A stretch of 64,000 nucleotides of DNA from Sphingobacterium sp. SGR-19 (GTDB taxonomy: Bacteria > Bacteroidota > Bacteroidia > Sphingobacteriales > Sphingobacteriaceae): NCBI RefSeq assembly GCF_011043555.1, contig NZ_JAAKGS010000012.1:51238-115237 (forward strand). The letters are read 5' to 3'. The notes under the pieces are model-generated. The model was not told the origin of the DNA and searched no databases. It was given only the letters and a program-made list of their open reading frames with translations. A program made the translations under genes and the position numbers. Positions 18,982-26,373 of the stretch are shown in pieces. The first letter of the stretch is position 1, and every line of letters begins with the position of its first letter.

Positions 18982-19860
18982 ATGAAAACCTCATTGAGCT
19001 TTTTATGCGTACTGATCCTGGCACTATCTTCCTGTAGTAAGGCACCCTGGGAAAGCTATACACCACCCATCGATCCAAATGCGCAAACTCCCGGCACAAC
19101 GGATCCGGACGACGATGAAGAAGATCCGGGGAAGGATCCAAACAACATCCGGATTGTTTCCGTCGGGATCAACAACAGAAATGCCGATTATGATGCGCTT
19201 GCCAATCTGATCAATAGCGAGGAAGCCGATCTGGTTGTCCTGCGCGAAGTAGATAAGAATAATACCCGTACCGGTATTGATATCAATCAAGCAGAGGTCA
19301 TAGCAGATCGTACAGGCATGCAGTATGTCTTTGCGCCACAGCTGGATAACTATAACCAAGGCCAGTTTGGGCTAGCCGTGTTGTCTAGGCTACCGATCGA
19401 GGCATCTTCAATAGCGAAGCTACCTGTGGATCCTACCGCTGGTGGCGACCAACGTCCGTTGGCTTATCTAAAAGTTAATTTCAGCAGAGATATTGCTATT
19501 GCATTTATCGGTGTGCATCTCGACGATAGTAGTGTGGCCAGTCGAAGGGCAGCAAACCGCCCATTGCAATCCACAGCGATTGTGAATTTCATCAAAGAGA
19601 TGGACATTCCCGTTTTTGTGGCGGGTAATTTCTTTTTCCAAAATGAAGGGGTGGAGATGCTACCGTCCGTATTAACGAACGAAGTTACGCCGGGTTGCCG
19701 TCCCTGCGAGCCTACGGTGACGCAGCACGGAGGAGAATTTATTGCCGATCATATCCTGTACAAGAACATCGGCGTGCAGCAGCTGGTCGATTACAGATTA
19801 GGACCTTCGATCAGCAGCCGGCGGCCCGCGATTGCGGAGTTTAAGATTGTTACAGAGTAA
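18982..19860 (+). CDS. EEP-fold lipoprotein with degenerate active site (likely pseudoenzyme)
   Basis: Endonuclease/exonuclease/phosphatase-fold lipoprotein. The ATG at 18982 gives 292 residues with a lipobox Cys at 18 (LALSSCSKAP) and a Pro/Asp-rich spacer. Fold landmarks are ADLVVLREVDKNN (catalytic Glu kept), QGQFGLAVLSRLPIEAS, and FIGVHLDDSSVASRRAA (His kept). The metal/phosphate motif GDxN is replaced by AGNFFFQN, and the C-terminal SDH motif is replaced by SSRRPAIAEFKI, so the Asp/His pair is missing; the early Asn-Ile element is also altered. Hydrolysis by the usual mechanism is therefore unlikely. A substrate-binding or regulatory role is inferred. It lies 26 bp after susD and 12 bp before an intact paralogue. 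Confidence 0.85.
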   Translation: MKTSLSFLCVLILALSSCSKAPWESYTPPIDPNAQTPGTTDPDDDEEDPGKDPNNIRIVSVGINNRNADYDALANLINSEEADLVVLREVDKNNTRTGIDINQAEVIADRTGMQYVFAPQLDNYNQGQFGLAVLSRLPIEASSIAKLPVDPTAGGDQRPLAYLKVNFSRDIAIAFIGVHLDDSSVASRRAANRPLQSTAIVNFIKEMDIPVFVAGNFFFQNEGVEMLPSVLTNEVTPGCRPCEPTVTQHGGEFIADHILYKNIGVQQLVDYRLGPSISSRRPAIAEFKIVTE

Positions 19861-19872
19861 AACAAATTGGGA

Positions 19873-20733
19873 ATGGATAAATATTTTTATATATGCGGAT
19901 TTGTCCTCTTGATCTGGTTAGGGAGTTCCTGTCAGAAAGGGAGCACGGTAAATCCCGGTGAGGATGACAGTTCGCAGCTCCGAGGTGAGCCTACATTTGT
20001 GGTAGCCAGTTATAATATCCTGCATGATACCGAAGACTTGCCGGATAATTATAAATGGAGTGTACGAAGAGACTTGTTGATCAAGCAGGTGAAAGATAAT
20101 CATATCGACATTTTATCTCTTCAGGAAGACCGGGAAAATCAGGCGTTGGATATACAACGGGCAACAGGCATGCAGATTGCCGGTACGTCCAAAAGAGTTC
20201 TCTATGACGGAAAGCGATTTTCGGTGCGAAGTCAAGGGCAATTTTACTTATCCGAAACACCGGACAGGAGTTCTTACGGATGGGATGCAGCCGTCATCAG
20301 ACTATGTAACTGGGTGTTATTCAATGATCGCAATACAGGAAGGAACTTTTTTGTGTTCAATGCGCACTTTGACCATATCGGTCAGGTGGCACGCGACCAA
20401 TCAGCGTTGCTGATGCAACAGCGGATCAATTTTCTGACCAATGGGCAGCCCGTAGTAATGACAGGAGATATGAATGCCCGGCCGGGAGAGAGACCTATCA
20501 TTACCCTGACGAGCTTTCTCAGTGATAGCCGTTCCAAAAGTGAAACGGATCCCCAAGGACCGGTCGGAACGTATAATGGCAGGAACACGCAAGGAGAGTT
20601 TACCTCCCGTATTGACTATGTTTTTGCGAGTTCCCATTTTCGGGTAAAGGAATATGCAGTGTTGCAGGACGAAACGGATGGAATCTTCCCGTCCGACCAC
20701 TTTCCAGTGGTCACTAAGCTGGAGTTGAAATAA
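19873..20733 (+). CDS. EEP-family lipoprotein phosphodiesterase/phosphatase, intact active site
   Basis: Metal-dependent hydrolase of the EEP superfamily (DNases, sphingomyelinases, inositol-polyphosphate phosphatases). The ATG at 19873 gives 286 residues; an in-frame TTG six bases upstream is less likely. The lipobox Cys is residue 20 (IWLGSSCQKG), followed by an acidic stretch GEDDSS that could favour surface export. Every catalytic element is present: ASYNIL, DILSLQEDRENQ, FNAHFDHIGQ, VVMTGDMNARPGE, SRIDYVFASSH and PSDHFPVV. It probably cleaves a phosphoester at the cell surface or in the periplasm for the adjacent SusCD; nucleic acid, phospholipid, or phosphorylated sugars or cyclitols are all possible. 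It shares an operon with its degenerate paralogue. Confidence 0.9.
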   Translation: MDKYFYICGFVLLIWLGSSCQKGSTVNPGEDDSSQLRGEPTFVVASYNILHDTEDLPDNYKWSVRRDLLIKQVKDNHIDILSLQEDRENQALDIQRATGMQIAGTSKRVLYDGKRFSVRSQGQFYLSETPDRSSYGWDAAVIRLCNWVLFNDRNTGRNFFVFNAHFDHIGQVARDQSALLMQQRINFLTNGQPVVMTGDMNARPGERPIITLTSFLSDSRSKSETDPQGPVGTYNGRNTQGEFTSRIDYVFASSHFRVKEYAVLQDETDGIFPSDHFPVVTKLELK

Positions 20734-20766
20734 TTTGAAATCCAATATTTAGGAAATACAAGAAAC

Positions 20767-22527
20767 ATGAAAAGATATAGAAATTTTATCTTGATACTGG
20801 TGTTGTTGAGTACGGTTTTTGGCTTCGCAGCTTGCGAAAAGGAAACCGAATCGAGAGCCGATATACCAGAACAATTTGTCGCGTTGGGCGATACTATTTA
20901 TAAACTAGTGCCTGGCGAAGAACTCATCCTGACACCACAGTTCGATAAAAATCCACTGCGTGAATACACTTGGACCGTAGAAAAGTCAGATGTTGTCTCC
21001 CTTCAGGAGAATACGGATGGCTCGATGACGGTTATCGGTATACGCAATGGAACCTCCAGCGTAACGATTTCCTCTACAGATGGTATAGTCATAGCTACTT
21101 GCACCGTCGTGGTAGACGATGGGTCAGCAGTAGCAGCAGCAGATGGCGTAATCAAGATCTTGGCCATCGGAAACAGTTTTTCCGAAGATGCGCTGGAAAA
21201 TTATCTCTACGAGCTTGCCAAAGAGGAGGGAGTGCCGATTGTAATCGGTAATCTGTATATCGGCGGAGCTTCTTTAGATCTACATTTAGAAAATGCAACC
21301 GGCAACAGAGCGGCATACCAATACCGTAAAATCGGAGAGGGTGGCGTGAAGACAAACACGGCGAGCGTGAGCATTGCGACTGCGATTGCCGACGATGATT
21401 GGGACTATATCAGCATGCAGCAGGCAAGTCCCAACTCCGGTCAGTACAACACGTTTACAACACCACTTCCGCTGTTGGTCGACTATGTGAAGAAAACGAC
21501 CACCAATACAAAAATTAAGCTGATCATGCACCAAACCTGGGCTTACGCGCAAAATTCTACACATGAGGGGTTTGCTAATTATAATAAGGATCAGATGACG
21601 ATGTATCAGGCGATAGTCGATGCGGTAGGGCGTGCGGCTGATTTAATAGAGGCTGACATGTTAATTCCTGCCGGTACAGCGATCCAAAACGGACGTACCA
21701 GCCTCATCGGTGATAATTTTACCCGTGACGGTTATCACTTGGACCTTTCGATTGGCCGCTATACGGCAGCTTGTACCTGGTTTGAGATGTTAACTGGAAA
21801 AAGTCCGATAGGTAAGCTGTTTAAACCACAGGGTTTGTCAGACTACGAAGCAGAAATCGCACAACATGCTGCGCATTATGCTGTGTTGAACCCTCATTCG
21901 GTTACCCAGATGACGGATTATCAAGATGCGGGCGGTTCGGGCATTTCTACGACACCAGTCTTCGTGGGTTTCGGATTTAACAATGCTACAGCCGGATGGA
22001 ACGGATTCATGGGAGCGAATAGTTATCTCGAAGGAGAAACCATTACCAACTTAAAAGATGCTAACGAAAATTATACGGGTGTTTCTATGACGATTGTGGA
22101 AGGTTTTAACGGGCGCAATGCTAACGGCGAGAAATCAACGACGACCGATATGAATATTCCGACAGAAGTTTCATCTTATTCCTACTTTGGTAACAGCAAA
22201 GCCGTTTTCAGTGGAAAGACCATCGTACAAAGTGTTCTTCGCGTATCAGGGCTGGACAAAACCAAGAAATATAATTTCTGCTTCTTCGGTACCCGTTCAG
22301 GGGTAGGTGCCGGGGATAATCGGGAGGCGAAGTATATCGTGAAGGGTGAAAACGAGATTGTATCTCGCTTGGATGCATCCAACAACACGACGAAAACGGC
22401 TTGTTCTAATGCCGTACAGCCAGATAGTAACGGTGAAATTACCATAACGGTTACTTCAGGCGAGAACAACACAAATAGTACCGGCTTTTTCTATATCAAT
22501 GCGGTACGGATTGTTTCTGCTGGTTAA
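20767..22527 (+). CDS. SGNH/GDSL esterase-like lipoprotein (DUF4886) with Ig-like and C-terminal beta domains
   Basis: Three-part secreted lipoprotein (lipobox Cys 23, GFAACEKE). Residues about 35-118 resemble a bacterial Ig-like (Big_2) domain (GEELILTPQF, VEKSDVVSLQENTDGSMTVI). Residues about 128-350 form a DUF4886 SGNH hydrolase: block I AIGNSFSED with Ser137 and block V DGYHLD with Asp321 and His324 make a plausible triad. Residues about 390-586 form a beta-rich domain (FVGFGFNNATAGWNGF through STGFFYINAVRIV) seen after many carbohydrate esterases. It would remove an ester such as acetyl from the material imported by SusCD. It is the last gene of the island operon, followed by a strong terminator. 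Confidence 0.87.
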   Translation: MKRYRNFILILVLLSTVFGFAACEKETESRADIPEQFVALGDTIYKLVPGEELILTPQFDKNPLREYTWTVEKSDVVSLQENTDGSMTVIGIRNGTSSVTISSTDGIVIATCTVVVDDGSAVAAADGVIKILAIGNSFSEDALENYLYELAKEEGVPIVIGNLYIGGASLDLHLENATGNRAAYQYRKIGEGGVKTNTASVSIATAIADDDWDYISMQQASPNSGQYNTFTTPLPLLVDYVKKTTTNTKIKLIMHQTWAYAQNSTHEGFANYNKDQMTMYQAIVDAVGRAADLIEADMLIPAGTAIQNGRTSLIGDNFTRDGYHLDLSIGRYTAACTWFEMLTGKSPIGKLFKPQGLSDYEAEIAQHAAHYAVLNPHSVTQMTDYQDAGGSGISTTPVFVGFGFNNATAGWNGFMGANSYLEGETITNLKDANENYTGVSMTIVEGFNGRNANGEKSTTTDMNIPTEVSSYSYFGNSKAVFSGKTIVQSVLRVSGLDKTKKYNFCFFGTRSGVGAGDNREAKYIVKGENEIVSRLDASNNTTKTACSNAVQPDSNGEITITVTSGENNTNSTGFFYINAVRIVSAG

Positions 22528-22589
22528 ATCAGGAGATCAGGATGATTAAAACAATTTGATTAAGGCAAGGATTCGTAAAGCGAAGTATA

Positions 22590-22630
22590 AAAAGGGGCTG
22601 CATCAATTATTTATGATACAGCCCCTTTTT
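22590..22630. terminator. Bidirectional terminator between island and gldN
   Basis: Arms 22590-22605 and 22614-22629 with a single mismatch and A/T tracts on both sides. It serves the plus-strand island operon and the minus-strand gldK-gldN genes that end just beyond it. It resembles the terminator after gldM. Confidence 0.88.
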
Positions 22631-22653
22631 ATAAGGTAATATATAGGTATTTA

Positions 22654-23802
22654 TTAGAAGCTTTCGCCTTCTTCCATGGGCTTTTCGGCAGGTTGCTGTT
22701 GTTGCACCGGATTTTGTTGCCCCTCAGTTTCTGACGTTGTTTCTTCTTCAGCAGTTGTTGGCGTTGTACTTGATGGATTGCTGGTAGACGGCGTGTTGTT
22801 TGGTTGTTGCACCGGCGGTTGGTAATTTTCAAGTTCTTCGGCGTTCACTCCTTTGGGAGTTGACCAAAGCTTTTCTTTATATGCTTCCAGTTTGTCCTCG
22901 ATTTGTTGGGCCTCCTGCAACTGCTGTAAGGCATTTTCTGCGTATTGTGCTTCTTGGCGCATAGCGCTAGGCGAGGATTCGCGGATAATCGTACTGGCAA
23001 ATTTCCGCTGAACAAATAGGTCATCCATGCTCATGTCATAAAGACCTCGATCGGGATCAGAGACATCGACCTTAACAAGCGTATAACGCAACTGCGGAAA
23101 ATATAACCAGAACGCTGGTGTTGATCCTACGGATTCTGCAAGTTCTGCGGAAGAGGAAATATCCATCAACGGTGCTACACCTATAATGCGCGTTTCTAGT
23201 CGACCGCGCTGTTTGTCGAAGAAAATATCTTCTTTAATTCTGAATTTGGTTACGCGTTCCGGGTTAAATTCATTTAGGGCCATCTGTGCATCGATCTGAT
23301 TCCCTTCCTCGTCAAAAATTGGAACTAATACGCTATCGGCAAAACGTGCGACACCTTCGTTGGCGGTCATCTTCGTTTTGAAAGAATCGTCCTCGGGGCT
23401 ATAGGGCGTTAATTTTCCTTCGTTTATTCCTTTCATGATGGCTTCAATTAAGGATGCGCCCGGGATGGCGTAAATATAATTCTCTTCGTTAGACAAATCA
23501 ATATCTCTCCATACCCGTTTGTAGAAACGGATATTTTTCATATTCACTTTAGGATAGGCAAATGGAACAGCATCTTCTAGGTTGTTTGCCTGATAGAAAC
23601 CATCTGTGACGGGAATCGTATCCATTAATACCTCCTGATTGGCTGTATCGTAAGAAAGTGCGTTTTGTTCGTTCCCTAAAAATACGTCCTGCTTCAGTGT
23701 GTCCGTACTGATGGTATCCTGTTGAGGTGGAATATCGACTTCCTGTTGCGCCATGAGCTGATTAATCCCAAGTAATAAAGCCGCTGCTATTAAAATTTTC
23801 AT
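22654..23802 (-). CDS. gldN: Type IX secretion / gliding protein GldN
   Basis: Periplasmic partner of GldK in the outer-membrane-associated ring of the type IX secretion system. A signal peptide (MKILIAAALLLGINQLMAQ) is followed by the GldN domain, with KNIRFYKRVWRDIDLSNEEN, DIFFDKQRGRLETRIIG and AFWLYFPQLRYTL. From about residue 325 there is a low-complexity Pro/Gln/Thr/Ser/Glu tail to residue 382 that is not part of the core domain. It follows gldK by 41 bp on the minus strand. In most Bacteroidota gldL and gldM lie between gldK and gldN; here they are absent from that position. Confidence 0.95.
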   Translation of the reverse strand: MKILIAAALLLGINQLMAQQEVDIPPQQDTISTDTLKQDVFLGNEQNALSYDTANQEVLMDTIPVTDGFYQANNLEDAVPFAYPKVNMKNIRFYKRVWRDIDLSNEENYIYAIPGASLIEAIMKGINEGKLTPYSPEDDSFKTKMTANEGVARFADSVLVPIFDEEGNQIDAQMALNEFNPERVTKFRIKEDIFFDKQRGRLETRIIGVAPLMDISSSAELAESVGSTPAFWLYFPQLRYTLVKVDVSDPDRGLYDMSMDDLFVQRKFASTIIRESSPSAMRQEAQYAENALQQLQEAQQIEDKLEAYKEKLWSTPKGVNAEELENYQPPVQQPNNTPSTSNPSSTTPTTAEEETTSETEGQQNPVQQQQPAEKPMEEGESF

Positions 23803-23843
23803 CTCTGCTAATTTTATGTTTAATATACCTTCTAACCTTCTAA

Positions 23844-25142
23844 TTAATATCTCCTGGTTTTAACTTGTTGTGTCGGCATTTCCACAGCAGACATCACACA
23901 ACGGAAACCGATGTAGGAATGTGGTTCATAGTCTACAACATAGTTACGGGTTTCGCTGTTTAGCTGTTCCCCGTTATCTTTCCACGAACCTCCTCTTACT
24001 ACTTTTCTTTTCAAGGCGTCGCTATCACCTTCGTTGGCATCGTATAATAGAACCGGATTTAAATCGTTGACGAAAGCAATAGCAGAGGGGCTATAGGCGT
24101 CTAACGTCCACTCCGCTACATTTCCTGCCATATTATAAATACCAAAAGCATTTGGAGTATACGATTTTGCTGGAACGGTAAAGGTTGCCCCATCTTGTGA
24201 GTAGGTACCTTCTCCTTGCTTATAATTAACAGCCAATTTCTTTTTACCTTCGTTTCCATCAATTGTTAGACGAGTTCCTGATATCGTGTCTCGTGGATCG
24301 AGTTTTCCTTCGGCAGCATATTGCCACTGTGCTTCTGTTGGTAAGCTAAAGGTGAGATGATAACCACTCAAATAAGAATTTTTCATGATATTAGCCATCA
24401 ACTCTTTTCCGCGCCAGTCTGTATAGGCACGTGCCTGTTTCCAAGTAACGCCGACTACCGGATAATAATCAAACGATTCGTGTGTAAAATAGTTCGCATC
24501 CATAGAAGCTAACTGTGCATTGGGGAAATCTTCCGACCAAATGTCTTCTGTTGGCATCACCGCAACGGTATCGGTTACGTATTCGGTATCTGCCCGTCCG
24601 TTTGATCTCAGGTAGGAAAACCGATATTTGACCACTTCGGGGTTTAATGTCCTGCGGGAGCCCTTCATAGCAAGCATAGGTGCGAGTTGTTCCTGAATAG
24701 CAGGGTCATTACTGCGCCATATTGGTGACACGCGCTTCACACGTTTCCAATTGATTCGGCGTTGACCGTCTTCACCGACAATATCCAAAAAGTACTGGTC
24801 ATCATTTAGGTAATCTGTTACGGCGACCGAATCGGCTACCCAGTTTACAAACTGACGGTACTGCTTGTTAGTTACCTCTGTTTCATCAATGAAGAACGCG
24901 CTTAAACTGATATTCTTACCCACATTTCCACTGTCCAAAGAACTTTTGTAGAGGATGGTTCCTGATGGAACGTATACCATGCCTGGAGGAGCAGGAAGTT
25001 TTCCGCCTTTAAAAGCGGAAACTTTCGGAGCGCTATAAAAATTGTTCGATTTACAAGCCGCAACGACTATCAATGTTGTTAACATTGCAATAACAATAGT
25101 TCGAGGCTGGGATAATCTGTGTCTCAAATTCTTCTTATTCAT
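23844..25142 (-). CDS. gldK: Type IX secretion / gliding lipoprotein GldK
   Basis: Outer-membrane lipoprotein that forms a ring with GldN. The lipobox Cys is residue 30 (LIVVAACKSNN). The rest is a formylglycine-generating-enzyme-like (SUMF1) domain from about 50 to 425, with GMVYVPSGT, FFIDETEVTNKQYRQFVNWV, YPVVGVTWKQARAYTDWRG, LPTEAQWQYAAEG, YNMAGNVAEWTLDAY and a C-terminal VVRGGSWKD plus GFRCVMS. The GldK version of this fold is structural rather than catalytic. Length is 432. It is transcribed from the barrel-protein gene 34 bp upstream and continues into gldN. Confidence 0.95.
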   Translation of the reverse strand: MNKKNLRHRLSQPRTIVIAMLTTLIVVAACKSNNFYSAPKVSAFKGGKLPAPPGMVYVPSGTILYKSSLDSGNVGKNISLSAFFIDETEVTNKQYRQFVNWVADSVAVTDYLNDDQYFLDIVGEDGQRRINWKRVKRVSPIWRSNDPAIQEQLAPMLAMKGSRRTLNPEVVKYRFSYLRSNGRADTEYVTDTVAVMPTEDIWSEDFPNAQLASMDANYFTHESFDYYPVVGVTWKQARAYTDWRGKELMANIMKNSYLSGYHLTFSLPTEAQWQYAAEGKLDPRDTISGTRLTIDGNEGKKKLAVNYKQGEGTYSQDGATFTVPAKSYTPNAFGIYNMAGNVAEWTLDAYSPSAIAFVNDLNPVLLYDANEGDSDALKRKVVRGGSWKDNGEQLNSETRNYVVDYEPHSYIGFRCVMSAVEMPTQQVKTRRY

Positions 25143-25176
25143 TATATTATAATTTATAAGCTATGGATGTTCGATA

Positions 25177-25869
25177 TTAATTACGGTTAAACAGTGCTAA
25201 TTTTACGCCTAAAGAAAGATAGGAATACTGGTCCATCTTGCTATTAATAACACCGTCAACATTATCTTTCGGAAGCAAGGATTGCTGAAAATTGATGTTG
25301 ATTGCCCAACGCGGTCCGTAGAGTGTACGCCCGATGGGTATATCTAGCCCGATGTTGAGCGGGATTGCCAATTGATGGGAATTCAAATCTTCTGAAATCT
25401 CCCCACCTATACTTTCGATAGATGACCGATAGCTACCATCGATATGGTGATCGATGTTGTTTTTCATTACCCCTACGCCGGCTCCTACATAGATATTGGC
25501 AAGTATTTTACCGAATGTACTGGCACCTAGTGTATAATAACTATAGTTCGGGGGAAGGGATAGGAACTGGCCGAGCCGGACTTTCGCATTGGCGTTGATA
25601 GCGTGATAACGGTTTTCAAAATTACTGTTCCACCCGTAGGCGCTCAACATCCCTTTTTCTCCTTTAACCCCAACAGAGATAAAAGGGGTAATCAATCCTT
25701 CTGCTTCTATGTAACCCGCAAATCGCGTGTCGGTATTTCCTAGGTCGGCCCATACCATGGTACCACCTGCACCGGCACCCACACTTATAGGACGGGAAAA
25801 TTGTGCGAAAACAGATTGTGTTGAGAAAAAAACAAATAAAACAAAAGCGGAAAATATACCTTTTTTCAT
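25177..25869 (-). CDS. Small outer-membrane beta-barrel protein next to gldK
   Basis: A signal peptide (cleavage near residue 23, SVFAQF) is followed by about 205 residues of alternating amphipathic strands rich in Gly, Tyr and aromatic residues, ending LSLGVKLALFNRN, as expected for an outer-membrane barrel. Its first-gene position before gldK recalls porP/sprF of type IX clusters, but at 230 residues it is shorter than PorP/SprF (usually over 300) and lacks a recognisable PorP motif. It could be a divergent functional counterpart or an unrelated OmpW/OmpA-like barrel. It leads the barrel-gldK-gldN operon. Confidence 0.8.
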   Translation of the reverse strand: MKKGIFSAFVLFVFFSTQSVFAQFSRPISVGAGAGGTMVWADLGNTDTRFAGYIEAEGLITPFISVGVKGEKGMLSAYGWNSNFENRYHAINANAKVRLGQFLSLPPNYSYYTLGASTFGKILANIYVGAGVGVMKNNIDHHIDGSYRSSIESIGGEISEDLNSHQLAIPLNIGLDIPIGRTLYGPRWAININFQQSLLPKDNVDGVINSKMDQYSYLSLGVKLALFNRN

Positions 25870-25989
25870 GTTTGTGTATTGAATTATTAAATATCCTGTA
25901 GTCTTTCTACTACATAAAATCGTTACAATGAAAGCAATTATCCTGCCTTAATTGTGATATTGCATTTTTTTTGTTCTTTTTTCAATATT

Positions 25990-26011
25990 AGACGCTATGA
26001 AGATAGCGTCT
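25990..26011. repeat. Perfect inverted repeat AGACGCTAT-gaag-ATAGCGTCT
   Basis: Nine perfect base pairs with a 4-base loop, followed by TTTT on the plus strand. If the minus promoter at 26127-26120 is real, it lies in the leader of the barrel-gldK-gldN message. It may be an attenuator, a protein site, or a weak terminator. Confidence 0.6.
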
Positions 26012-26119
26012 TTTCGTCCTAACCTTTTACGTATTTTTCAATGGCTATCAGAAGGCTTCTGTTTTCGCTCTGAAGACTACGAACTTCATATGACGCTATA
26101 TGGGAGAAAGGTTTTTTGA

Positions 26120-26127
26120 CAAAGATA
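26120..26127 (-). promoter_or_regulatory. Candidate promoter for barrel-gldK-gldN, -7 box TATCTTTG
   Basis: Exact TAnnTTTG match on the minus strand (plus strand CAAAGATA). It would give a leader of about 245 nt that contains the inverted repeat at 25990-26011. The -33 box is not clear. Confidence 0.45.
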
Positions 26128-26182
26128 GATTTGGGATTAATCTGAAAGGATTTTAGACACTTTTGAACGATAATTCAACCTC

Positions 26183-26208
26183 TTGAAAGCCGTACTATAC
26201 TATGTTTG
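26183..26208 (+). promoter_or_regulatory. Candidate promoter for the PUL susC, TTG - 15 nt - TATGTTTG
   Basis: An exact -7 box TATGTTTG at 26201-26208 with a TTG at 26183-26185. The spacing is shorter than usual. The predicted leader to the susC ATG is about 160 nt, a length common for SusC genes. Confidence 0.42.
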
Positions 26209-26373
26209 TAACATAAATATGATAAAAGCCGACTCATAAACCTATGCATCTTACGGCAGCTGAATAAATACATATTTTTTATAAACACAGCTGTTTTGTT
26301 TTTGTAACGTGGTGATAGCAGAAACGCTTATGGGAGGATAGAGTAAGTTAACCATTTTAAACATTTTAAAGCT

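Larger units (their letters stand above)
25870..26373. other. 504-bp divergent control region between type IX operon and PUL
   Basis: No gene was found. The stretch holds a perfect 9-bp-arm hairpin, a third copy of its GACGCTAT core at 26092-26099, a 6+1+6 inverted repeat CAGAAG/CTTCTG at 26049-26061, and candidate promoters on both strands. Confidence 0.6.

Noticed and set aside
18982..19860. Calling the first EEP protein an active nuclease
   Set aside because: GDxN and SDH are replaced, so only the fold can be supported.
11413..22630. Treating the two flanking terminators as attachment sites of a mobile element
   Set aside because: No integrase, transposase or exact direct repeat was found; each works as an ordinary terminator.
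25177..25869. Calling the barrel protein PorP/SprF
   Set aside because: It is too short and shows no PorP/SprF motif; only the position is similar.
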